Source: Rhizodiscina lignyota
Taxonomy: Eukaryota; Ascomycota; Dothideomycetes; Aulographales; Rhizodiscinaceae
DNA: 64,000 nt
Assembly (NCBI GenBank): GCA_010015805.1
Contig: ML978131.1
Coordinates: 868,001-932,000, forward strand
Direction of reading: 5' to 3'
A model generated the notes under the pieces. It was not told where the DNA came from and ran no database searches. It worked only from the letters and a program-made list of their open reading frames with translations. Within the stretch, counting starts at the first letter, position 1. Every line of letters begins with the position of its first letter. Positions 35,909 through 47,376 of the stretch are shown here, in pieces. The position numbers and the translations under genes were made by a program.

Positions 35909-38900
35909 TCAAGTGCTATAACCTTGTTAGCAAATTGCGTTTGGAGTCAGAGATCCAGACAGGAGACTTACTATATCTCCAAGGGGGCAAGCTGGTCCAC
36001 CGCATACAGCCAACCCGCATTCCTCTCCTCCTTCTCCAACCAGTCATACGGCCAGACAACGAGCACACCCTGCACCATCTTCAACAGCTCCTCCGCGTCA
36101 TCCTTTTCAAGCAGAGTCTCATCGTTGGCTTGGAACGCCCTCATGCTGCTCTTCGTAGTGCCTCTCCTCCGCTGCCTTCTCGTCGAGCCTTTGCTGTTCA
36201 TAGTGGTCGGCTCGGAAATAGTAACAGTGCGATTCCGCGTGATAGGATTTGCGGAATCCACGGCTGGGCGCTCCGAATCGCCATTCGCGCCAGCCTTCTC
36301 GCTAAGCACCGTTCCATTCGAGTTAACTCTGTTCGCCATCACAGCACCATCGGCGACATAGTCCTGCGCCGGAAACGTAAAGCCCTTCTTCTCCTTCCCA
36401 TTGAGCTTTGGACTGCCCTTTCCGCTTAAGTTCGGACTACTCTTCTCATTTAGCTCCTCTCCGTTCTCCTTCTTGTCAGGCGTAGCGCTCCTCTCCGCCC
36501 TATGCTCCTGTTCAGCTCCCCACTCTTCCACTTTACCCATCTGCTGATTCTCCTTCGTACTCGTTCCGGGTATGACCTTCATAATCACCTCGCCAGCCTT
36601 CGCCAAAGGCCCCGCAGTCCCATGTCCAGGCGGACCCGTTCCGCCCGGTGCAGCCTGAGCAGCTGCCATCTTACTCTTCCCAGCGCCTTGACTCTGGCTG
36701 AACCGCTCACCGTACGCCGAGAACTCGCGATACTCCTTCCACGTCTTGGCTTCGTTGTCAGGTTGGCAGCGGAAGACGTGGCGGAAGATGCGCGTGTTGT
36801 TCTCCGCAATCTGGTGCCATGTGTCGAGGTAGAAAGACTCTGTAAGCGGGTCGCGCATGCAGTCACGGCTGATTATGGGACGGCGCATCTCCGCAATGAG
36901 CGGTGCGATGATTTCGGCAGAGAGGCGGGAGAAGGCCCGTTGGAGGGGTGGGGCGCCAATGTCGGTATCGTCCATCGTTGGGAGGACTGGTAGAGAAGAC
37001 AGCAAAGGAAGGCCCAGACCAGCAGTGTCCATGCGAGGTACTCGCGGTGGTGGAAGAGGAGGCTCGCCATTGGTAAGTGGCGTCTCTGAATGGCTCTCTT
37101 TTGGTTCGGACACAGACCGTTGTTTTGGAGAGGGTTGTGATGAGGTCGCACGCGAATCCTCGGGAGCAGTGCTATTCACTAGATATTCGTGGCCATTGAC
37201 CATTCTCGAATCACGGCCATGGGCAATTTCAGCCTTCGCTGCAAGATTGAGCATGTTATCCGGACCAGCGCCCATTACATCGCGTTCATGGGCTGGGTTG
37301 TTCATCACCCTCGGGTCTGAAGTTTGCTTCTTGTGCCCCTTTGGCTGCGGACTATCCGTATCATGGTTATAGCTGTGCAACTCCTCTGCTCTGGTGATCA
37401 AATCGTCCTGCAAGCGATGATGTGATTCAATCAAATGTAACTCAGTCGTCTTGTCTGCAATCGGTGACGGCTCCAGGTGATGGCTCTCGTGCTCATCATT
37501 AACACTGGCACGGGCAGACTCCTCTTCCGCAATTCGCTCTTCTTCGGCAATGACGTCGACGTCTAGACCTAAATGTTCTCTCATCAAGCGCATTCGAAGG
37601 GTGTGGGGGAATCTCCCGACTTTGTAGGGTTCGCCAGCCATTTGTGAGTCCATAAGATCCGTATCGCGAATGATGGCTGCGACTTCTGAATCTCGAGATC
37701 CAAGGAGCGACCGCTCATTGATATTCGCAGATCCAATTATCGCAACTCTATCATCGACGACCATGATCTTGGCATGAATATAAAGCTGCTCGGTCACCAA
37801 GGTTTGCGTTGGTCCAATCTTGCCCCACTGTCGCAGAGCGTAGAACTGGATGTAATCTTCTGGCTCAATGCCAGCGGCCCTGAGACGCTCGAAAATCGAT
37901 GTCTCACCACGACAGATGCTGCGATACTGGCAGGTCATGATCAATCTGACACTGCTGCCATCCGCACTGTCGACAGTGTTCTGATAGCCAGGCATCAGAG
38001 GAATGACGATGATCGCCCTCCATTCTTGCTCATCTCTATGCGCACGTATAATTCGATCAACTAATGCGTCACCAATGAGATTTTCGATCTTCGTGCCTTC
38101 GACGCTGCAGCTGGTAATGAAGAATTGATTCTCGATGTAGACAAAGTGATCCGACTCTTCAATCAGCTTGACATAGGCGTTCATGATGCTATGTTCGGGT
38201 TTGCCGATACCAAGAGACCACTCGCAAGCAGAGCGGAGCATCTGTATTTCACATGTTCCGTCCATGTCGAGGGCTTCGAGGTCTTCGTGAGTAAAATCTG
38301 GGGCAGGCAGCAGGAAAGGAGTTGGACGAGAAGGATTGCGCTGCCGGAGAATGTAGTTCCACCGCTGAACAAAGTGTCTGGTCAAATCGCGAGCCGGCTG
38401 GCCGACTATCTGCATGCCGATATCGTGCCACGGCATCCGAGGTATCCTTGACCGATCGTACATCTCCTCGTAAGGCTTGTCAAGGGAGTAGAAGTCTTGT
38501 ACTCGAGGGTTAGAGTAGTCTTTACCAGGCCAGAGCTGACAGTGATCAGCGTCCTTTGGGTCGGAACTGAGTTCGAAGCCAGTCATCTTGTCGTCGACAA
38601 GTGTATGACCTGGTGTGTCCCAGCGGCCAAAGCAGAGATCTACACCACCGCAGAAAGCTACATTATGATCAATCACGCAAATCTTCTCGTGATGGGACCA
38701 AAAGAATGTGTTCTGGCGGAATTGATTCGGGGATCGCTGAACGAAGACGTTCGGATGGAGGTCCAAGAGCGAGAATTTCGAGTACTCGGAATCGATAGGG
38801 ATTGCAGAGTTGATGTTTCGGTACATGATCACGAAGATCTTCACTCCTTCGCGGGCTTTTCGTTGCAATAGTCGATCCAGTCGCCATTTCTGGCTAATAG

Positions 38901-41502
38901 CAGCAGGGCGACGCAGGTAGAGCTCCGGGCTCAGCCACCAATCGTGTATGTAGATGACATCCGTTGCTCTGCTAATTGCCTTTGACACTTGCCACATATA
39001 GTCTCGACCGTCAACCAGCCACCGAGCGAAGACATTTTTCCGGACCGGAGCGAAACTGTTGAAGCGATGACGTTGAGACCAGATAGAGGTCTGCATCATG
39101 AACAAAATAGATTGCTCAAACTGGTTTATCAGTTCCTTGGATCTGCCGAGGAGCTTGACCGTGCGTTCAGTGTTCTGGATGCGGAGTTGATGATGGTATT
39201 GAGGATGTGCAGCTCTTGCTGCAGCATTTTTAGACTGGCGTTTCGCAAGGTCTTGAGGCTGCTCGTCAGGTCTCTTATCGGTCTTCTTTTCGATCGTGAA
39301 TTCCGCGTCTAGCAGAATAACGTCGTAGATGTTCATCTCCTCGGGTGCATTGACACAAACAATGTAGCTGTGCCGTACAAGAAACCACTTCGGCGAGTGT
39401 CGTTCTTTAAACAACTGCGGCTGCCACGATCTTCGGAAGTCCATGCCTTTCCCAGACCTAATCATGAGCAATCCCTCTTTGCCATGATAACCGCCTTCAG
39501 CGCCGAGTCGAATGCCGAGTGCAGAAAGCTCCAAGAACTTGCAGAGACGGTTGCTGTCGGCTCTGAACATGAATGCGGTGACCATCTTCTGTAAGTACTC
39601 CTCAAGCGCTTTTCGCTGCAACTCTGAATAATTTCTATCCCGCTCCTCTTGCGTAAGCCCTGCACTGCTTCCCAATCGTGTAGCGCCAGGTCCGCGTGGG
39701 TTATAAACGCCTGACTTGTGGCGTGCGAATCCAAATGAAGAGCGTCTTCTTCTGTCCGGTGCAGGTCGCTCCGTTCCACTCTGTTCGCCTTCCGCCGTAT
39801 TCTCCGCAGCATTCTCCATAACGGTTTCCTCGTCATCGTCATCGCTAACATCAAAGCCCAATAATCCTCTTGCACCGCGCAGGAAGGGGAAGACCGAGGT
39901 TGGAAAATGCGGCTTCTTGGCGCGCCCAGAGTTTTTGAATCTGAGATATGTTTGGTTGAACTGCTTGGTGCTGTATGCGGCATTCAAGGTGATGAATTCA
40001 CGCAGAGAGCGGTGAACAACCCACTTCATGCGCGTGAGACCGTTTCCATACTCAAGTTCGATCTTGAATATATGATGTCGATCCCCAATCTTTCGATTCT
40101 CCTTGATGCGCACTTTCAGCTGCTCAAGTAGCACTGGGATTCTTCTGTTCCCATGTTCGTCGCGCTGGAACATGCTAGCCAGGAATAACGCCGCGGGAGC
40201 GCCAGCGAGTAACTCGGCCATAAGCTCTGCAGACTTGGCATGATCAATCCTCAACTTCTCTCGTTGCATGAACGTCTTGAGTCCCGACTTCAATTGCTGC
40301 CACTTCTGCACACCGTATGTTGATGACCTGTCTCCACGCTGCCGTAATATTAGCTGCGAGCCTTCTGCGTCACGACCACCTACGAGGCCAGTGATGCGAC
40401 GCAGATTACTTGGCTTCCGCCTGTCGGTGGCATTGCCATCGCCCGCCCGGCGGCCTCCACTATAGCTAAGGCCTCGAGCGCCTGCCATTGTGCGGAATGA
40501 TCGTGCCATCCGATCGCGGCCCTCGTCTTCGGATACGCCCGATCGGTGATGCTCGGGAATCTCGTTCATGGTGGCGCGTCGCATGAAACCAGGTCGGTAT
40601 GTTGTTGATGCTGGGGAAATTGGAGAACTGTCGCGCATGAAGGATGGGAGCTTCATGCTCCTCGGCGTCGTTGGAGCAGTTTGGGTACCGCCTTCCATAC
40701 GTCTGCTTTTCCGTCTCTTCCGGGGCGGTCTCCTGGCACTGTCGCTCGCACCTTCTGTGCCTTCTGCACCGCTCTCTTCAGCATCGGCATCTGCCTCGCT
40801 ATCCTCCATAATGAATCCAGGCTCGCCCCTCTCTGATGCAGGAGTCTGGGCAGTCGAGCTTGCCATACCATCGTGTGCACTTCCAATTGTCCATGCGCTC
40901 ATTGATCTCCCATGCCCAATCGGTGTAGCTAACGCCTTCAACTTCGACATCAATCTTTGCCCAGAGCTTTGTTCTCTCGACGGAGATTCGCCCTCAACAC
41001 CTTCTTTCGCATGGTTCGATGGGATCGTATCAAACGTGGCGGAGCGGGTGAAATGTACGCTTCGACGGCCAGTAGGAGTCGCAGAATCCACTTCGTTGGT
41101 TTGCTTTCTTGACAGTCCGCCGTTGGATGCAGTCACGAGGTCTGTAGGCACGTCCTCCGCTTCCTCTGCGGCACTGGGCGTCGCGTCCTCCGCAAACTCC
41201 TCGCGCTGCAGCAACTCATTTGTTGGACTCTCTCCAGTTGTTCCAGGCGGTGCACTGAAAGGGAATTCATCTTTACGAATCGTTCCATTTGGTGACTGCA
41301 GGGTTACTGAAGGGGCCGCAGTGCCATTTGTCTTGTTCAACTCTTCAGCTTGGCCATCGGCGATGCGGCCCTGACGGAGGGGCGAAGGCGAATGGCCATT
41401 AGCCTTGGACTTTGGAGGGTTCAGCGCGTCGTCTCCTGTCTTGAGCCTGGGAACTCGAGACATAGGAGACACGCTCCTGTCGCTGTCCGCTGGCGACTCC
41501 AT
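35909..41502 (-). CDS. Phospholipase D (PLD1/Spo14 type)
   Basis: Two exons, 41502-35972 and 35915-35909, with a 56-bp intron (donor GTAAGT, branch TGCTAAC, acceptor TTATAG); 1845 residues. Order: disordered Ser/Pro N terminus (~1-380), PX domain (~455-540; FKIELEYGNGLTRMKWVVHR), PH domain (~670-800), first HKD motif (HHEKICVID near 937), second HKD motif (HAKIMVVDDRVAIIGSANIN near 1243) and a conserved C-terminal block (VLVVWPYDWLEKEERN...YAVDQLAPLEI). It hydrolyses phosphatidylcholine to phosphatidic acid and choline at membranes; Spo14 relatives need PIP2. Both HKD motifs are intact. The last exon adds only Y-T and a stop; if the intron is retained a stop follows at once, giving a protein two residues shorter. 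A basic, disordered region of about 400 residues separates HKD2 from the final block. Confidence 0.95.
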
Positions 41503-42132
41503 GTTACTCTAGTTTACTGCGTTCCTTTTCGGACCACCACGTCGTGAAGGCTGTGTGCGGAATCCTACGCAGATTATATTCCGCACCTCTCGACCCGATG
41601 CTCAAGCCTGTGATGGTAATAACATGGCAGTGGAGGAAAAGTTTCGAAGGATACGGGAGGTGCTCACGAGGGCAGTCGTGACGTGGAAACGCGCCTCAAC
41701 TCGCTGTTGGACGGTGGATTCGCTTCGTTGTGCGTTCGTTGGAAATATCCGTGACGACGTTGGATGTCCTGATGAGTTCAATTGATATGAAGGTCGGTTA
41801 TCCGTATAGAAAACTAGGACGAGCAACACGGAGATGGAGGGATGAAGGACAGGGGGGGTGGAGACGTGTGGCTTGCGTTGGCCCGTGAGCGAATGACATC
41901 GTGCACGTTCTTCGAACCACCACTCTCAGCCCATTTCGTTTCGACGACGTCTTTGCTCACCACACTGAATTGTTCTTGTGATCAGACACATGTGCTCTCG
42001 CCGTGGCTTCTCACAAGAGACACCCTCCGCATGCCAAGCTCACTCAGACGAAGTTCTTCACACGCTCGGCGGCAGTTCCAACTTCAAGTCGGCATTGAAC
42101 GAACGGCTTTGCGGACTCCCTCTATATAGTCG
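41503..42132. other. Intergenic, promoter of phospholipase D
   Basis: Divergent flank between phospholipase D and the cryptic plus-strand locus. No specific element recognised. A frame at 41978-42238 overlaps the locus start but is probably a shadow. Confidence 0.4.
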
Positions 42133-43880
42133 ATGTACTTTCTACTCCTCCACAAGTCTTCAGATGAACAATTCCACCTCCTGGCCATGGAATACTGTAC
42201 GTACCAAAACGCGGGGAAGCACATCAATGGCTATCTAAAGCTTGGAAGTTGGGGCAAAGCTGAACAGCGAACTTCTGTTCATAATCGAACTTATCATCCA
42301 CAAGCAACTGAAGTTGCGTCTCTGTCTTAGCAATCCCGACCTTGCATATAATATACCAGCCGATGTAGAAACCCATTCGATCAAATCCAGAGAACTAATC
42401 AATTGGCGGAAGCACTATGTGTGGATCTGAGTATCCTCGAACGAGCACTCGCGCAGCCCTGGCAATCCCCACCTCTTGATCAGAGACACACTGTAAACAC
42501 ACCTCAACATGTGAGATACTACCTTGCTATTGAAGGTTAGCTAGGTAGCTATGTTATTTACATAAGTCATTGCAAACAATTTGTATAGACTCTGGGCACT
42601 ACCAACCTCATCCTCCGCACGCAACAGGGAGCAACCATCCCACTAGGATATTTTCTCTTGCAACTTTGCGGAGAATCTACTATAGATGAACCTCGAAGTA
42701 TTCAACAAGCGACTCCTAAGCCTCAGGTGCCATGTGGTTTCTCGGTGCTTCGAGAACTAACGTTGGGAAGTGTCAATTACTGCCCCACGCTAGAAAGCCT
42801 TCCGGACGAGAGACTAGACAACTCTGGTGGAACCCATACTGAATGTGCACCTCGCTTGCCATTATCGTTTGTTCCAGGTTACGGTGAACCGAGAACGATT
42901 GCATACATCGACTCACATAGGAATCATTGATTTTCTCATAGCAACTGTGGCGTTATCGTGGATAGCAGCAGTGTCCGGATGGCGTTGCAATGTGTGGAGT
43001 GTAATTATAATCGAATGTTCGCTCGAGCAGTCCGCGCACTTATGGCGTAGTAAGTGAGAATTTGACTTCTCGATTTCCGTTGCAATTTTTCGTACTCTGT
43101 CTATCCTCTCCGCCTCCCTTATATACTTACGAATAAATGTCATAATAAAACCACCTGCAGACCAAACACAGAGTCGAACATTCGCCTTCCCTCCTACTGT
43201 CAGGCGAAGCAGGACCTAGCCGATGCCGCACGCACAATTGCTGGAAAGAAGAATCGTGCTCTCCTATTTAACAAGTAGCCCGTGGAGGGGTTGGTGTTTA
43301 CTATAAATGGGTATGTAACGAATGCAATGAGCGCAACCAGGCGAACTACTCCAGGATATACGAGTCACTCCTCCTCGGCGCTTGTAAGCAGGGCATCTTT
43401 GATGCAAAAAAGCATGCAAAGCAAACAAAGCCACCATCAATAGAGTGCATGGTGTACATTAATCTGGTTAGCGACAATGAAGAAGCAGAGCTCAGTCTAA
43501 AACCGTTGGCAAAGCCTACTAGTAGCCTGTACTTTGAAACATTTCCCAAACGAGCTTCCGCATACGAGATCCTTAGTGGCGTAGAATGCCAGCTAGTCAA
43601 TTGTATTACTTGCGTAGCTTGAGACAAACACTCTGTAGGGACGCCGGGCGGCATGAAACACATTCTCTGCACACAAGAGCAAACCAGCCTCTCATTTTGA
43701 GACTTCTATTCCATTGTGATTGCATAGCCAGTCCGCACGGAATGGAAGAATGTCAGCCTCTCAGATTCTCGAACCTGTGGAAGGTGAGGCCAAATCTTTA
43801 AATGGAGCCCGCGCATAATCGAATGCTCGCTCCATCTGCCTGGGCACTTGCGATATGGTATGTGAGAGTGAGGTCGATAG
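42133..43880 (+). other. Cryptic multi-exon coding locus or decayed gene, family unrecognised
   Basis: Several short frames with protein-like wording can be chained by splice sites. Piece 1 starts MYFLLLHKSSDEQFHLLAME; a 52-bp intron (42197-42248, GTACGT...GGAAG) joins it to GAKLNSELLFIIELIIHKQL and LCLSNPDLAYNIPADVE. Near 42375 the sense shifts frame to FDQIQRTNQLAEALCVDLSI, LERALAQPWQ and PQHVRYYLAIE. A further intron ending TTTGTATAG (about 42590) leads to GTTNLILRTQQGATIPLGYF and VPCGFSVLRELTLGS. Another exon, around 42960-43050, ends IIIECSLEQSAHLWR at a GTAAGT donor. After an intron ending CTGCAG comes SYCQAKQDLADAARTIAGKK. A separate frame, 43300-43620, reads YYKWVCNECNERNQANYSRI and SLYFETFPKRASAYEILSG. 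A second exon near 43816 is a diverged copy of the IIECSL exon. Either two small tandem genes or a frameshifted relic. Confidence 0.4.
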
Positions 43881-44283
43881 TACGGTAGTACCAATTTGTT
43901 CCAAAATGCTATGCCGTATATATGAAAGATGAACTAATTGCTTGATTTCTGATAGGATATTCATCCTCCGTATCTTCTCTGGCTCATTTTAATGTTCAGT
44001 AATGAACGCTGTCAATTAACGGCCTGTAGCTTGAATCGACAGTAATTACAAAGCATAGAATCTCATCCAGATGTTATACAATCGGCTTGAAGCCATCCAT
44101 TCAGAAATCTCGTAAACAAAATATGGCTATGAGTATGGTATCAATACACTTCCCCACGCATAGATCCACATCCAACATGACCGTTCAAATGCAAGCAAGC
44201 ACCAACTACCAATAATGCACATCATCATCGCCAACTCGTATAGTCAACTCCAACATACCACTCGCCACATCTCAACGCCAACA
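43881..44283. other. Intergenic, nothing recognised
   Basis: AT-rich 3' flank of the F-box/LRR gene. No coding or repeat signal seen. Confidence 0.4.
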
Positions 44284-47200
44284 TCACGCACCCCTAAATC
44301 TCCCATCCGCAACGCTCACAAACTTCACCCTTCCCCCATCCGTCAGCTCATCTAAGAACCCCGCTACTGTCCCTCCCATCGCTACATCGCCATTCACCCC
44401 AGCACCACTCCCACCCTCGGAGCTCACACTACTCACGCTCGCAATACTCACCGCGCTTTCCATGCGACTCACCCTCCCCGAGCCGTTCCCCCACGTACTC
44501 CCCTCCAAATTGCGGCACTGACTCACGTCCATGACTCTCAGGGCCGAGCACCCATCCACGACATTCCGAACACCCTGCTTCGTGACCCGCACGCATCCGC
44601 GGACGGAGAGTTCTTGTAGGTCTAAGAGGTGAAGGCCAACGGCGCGTAGGGAGGCGTCGCTAACGGCGGAGCCGCAGAAGGCGAGATTGAGATGCGTGAG
44701 ATTGGGGAGGCCGAGGGCAAGGATCTCGGTTGATGTGTCGGAGAGGGCGCAGCAGAAGGACTGTTTGTCGTATTAGCATATCTATTTTAGAAGCCCAAAT
44801 TTAAGAAAATTAAGAAGAAAACATACCAGATCTAAGACCTTCAACCCCCTGGCAGCACCGACAATCCCCACAATTGCCTGGTCAGTCAAGTACGTGCAGT
44901 CCGCTAAGACCAATCTCTTCAAATTCGGGAACTTCCACACACTCCAGTGCTGGAATCCTGCGTCTGTAATGGTCGTACATCTCGTTAAATCAATACTCTC
45001 CAGTCTCGCTGCGGCATGAGCCGCAATGTGCGCCATGCTCCGATCAGTAATATGCTTGCAATACGACAACGTGAGCGCCTTGAGCGCAGGACACCCAATA
45101 ACTGTGCCTGGTGGGACGGTCTGCTGCACGGGTTGCTGCTGGCCGTTCTGGGCTTGTTGCTGCTCGGCCTGGCCCTGTTGCGCTTGATGCTGCACCATCT
45201 TGCCGTTACGCACATAACGGCCGTTCTGCATGGCCAATTGCATCTGCATCTGCTGCGCTGCTTGCTGTTGCTGTTGCGGGATTTCAGGGACGACCCAGCC
45301 TACTACCCTTGCGAGGAGGTTGTCACCGACCTTGCGGCAGTTGCTAAGGTCGATTTCTTCGAGGGCTTTAGCGCGGTTGACCATTTCAAGGACTGCTTGG
45401 CCGGTGACGTCCCATACGCTCTTCATCCGCCAGACACGTACGTTCTCGCCAACAGCTACTGCAAGTGCGGAAAAGCCTTCGTCTGTGAGGTGGAAGCAGT
45501 TGTTAAGGTCCACAATTTTGGGTCTGCCATTCACGAAAGGACATAGGACGTCCTTTACTATTGAGTCAGTGACGAAGCGATTATATGGCGTGAGGTCGAG
45601 GTTCGTTACGAGGTCGGGCGAGGTATTGATGATGTTGCGCCACGCAGACGAGACGGCGCGAGCTTGCATGAGCTGTGGAATGTCGAGGTGATCGAGGATC
45701 ATGATTAGAAGATTGTCGGGTAGCGGACCTTTGGTAGCATGCGTGGGTATTCGGCGGCCTCTGGGACGTTTCACAAGAGGCACTTTGTCTGACGAACGTG
45801 ATGAGGGACGTGAGATGGGAGCGATGTGGCCGTTGACTTTCGACGGTGAGTCCTGAGGTTTCGGTTCAGTAGTAGGTGAAGCAGCAGAAGGCGAGGAAGG
45901 GGACGGCGGTGCCAGTGAGCCACGCCGGGATCGCGATCGTACATTTTCGAGATCCACGTTGAGATATGGATCAGGATCGTATGGCTCGATTGGAGTCTTA
46001 TCTTCGACCCCTCGGAGCTGTGGCGATGCTTCGGGAGTGCTTCCGGTGAATGTCACCGTCGGTACGCTTTGTCGTCTAGCTCGATCGACGAGCGCGAGCT
46101 CATCGATCGGAGGCGTCCCATCTACCACGTCGGCCATAGAGACATCGTTGTCTCGAGCCGTCTGAAGTCGTTGCCTTGCTACACTCTCGATGTTTGCGCG
46201 CAAGTCAGGTGAGCACTTTGACCACAGCTCGTTTAGCACGTCCTGCGGGATCATCAAACACTCCACAGAGCTGACCGACCGTACAGTAGCTGTTCTTGTG
46301 GGTGCTAACGACAAACTGGTGACCTCGCCAAAATATTGACCAGATCTCAATCTCGCTTTCACGATGACGGGTGGCGGGGTTTTGGCCGATGCGCCATTAA
46401 TGACAGCGTGTACATCTGGTCGCTCATTCACCACCTCGACTTCGCCGCTCAAGATGAAGTAAATATCTCTTCCTGGGGTACCTTCTTTCACAATATTAGT
46501 GAAAGGGGCGTAAGAGCGAGGCTCGGCATTGAGCCCGATGAAGTGCAGAATCTCTTGCGGCAGCTCTGAGAAAAGGGGCAGCTCTTTGAGTAACTGCCGC
46601 ACATTAAGTGCTCCAGTACGAAATAGGCTGGTTGTACCAACAGTCTCTATGATTCCAGGGCTGGGAGACTTCCGCTTCTTCGAGCTGACAACTCCTTCAT
46701 CTCGTACATCACGGTCCGGATCCTTTCCTGCCGAACTCTCCCTTGGTCTTTTGGTGGATTTGGCGGAACCCTTCAAACTATCTCTTCTCTCCTTCTTCTG
46801 CCGCTCCAATATCGCCAGGCGCTCCACAGCTTCCTCTCTTATCGCTCGTTCGACCTCTGGGAACTGTGGCAGCACCTTCTGTAGATCCTCTTTGTTCAGC
46901 CGCACCACCAGACTCTTCAGCTTCGCGATGATGGTCGCGGTACGTGGCATGTCCATCAGGATGCCAATCTCGCCAAAGAATGCGCCGGGTTTGAGCTCAG
47001 CGTAGGTGCTCTCGCCGTCACGAGAGGTGACGCGAACAGCTCCTCGGACCAGCCAATACATCGCCTTCGCGTCATCTCCCTCTGTGAGGATGTAGTCGTG
47101 TGGATTATGCAGTTGGGGCCGCAGATACGCACCGATGGCCGCGAGGAAGTTATCTGGGGCGGAAACGAAGAGAGGGAACGAGCGCAATCGATCGAGCAGG

Positions 47201-47376
47201 TCGAGCGGGAGTCCGCCGACGGTGGAAGCTGTAAGTGGTGACGGTCGCACAGGTCTCGTCGTCATGGTCTCGGAATCGAAGGAGCGTATGAGCGAGATGC
47301 TATCTGGTACGGGGGCCGCAACGGCTCTGTGAGCGTGGGTCATGCCGCCCGCACCGGGCCTCCCCCATCGTCGCAT
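44284..47376 (-). CDS. Protein with two cyclic-nucleotide-binding domains, an F-box and leucine-rich repeats
   Basis: Two exons, 47376-44827 and 44760-44284, with a 66-bp phase-0 intron (donor GTATGT, acceptor AACAG); about 1008 residues. Two cNMP-binding domains: CNB1 (~70-190; phosphate cassette PGAFFGEIGILMDMPRTATI) and CNB2 (~265-400; GQYFGEVTSLSLAPTRTATV). Both keep the Glu of FGE and the Arg before T-A that contact the ligand in PKA-type domains. A disordered linker (~410-560) leads to an F-box (~565-605; LPDNLLIMILDHLDIPQLMQ, AVSSAWRN), then LRRs of the cysteine-containing type (LKALTLSYCKHITDRSMAHI, LESIDLTRCTTITDAGF) interrupted by a Gln-rich stretch. F-box proteins link substrates to SCF ubiquitin ligases, so the protein may couple cyclic-nucleotide or other ligand sensing to ubiquitination. 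Later in-frame ATGs (47343, 47262) are possible starts. Confidence 0.85.
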
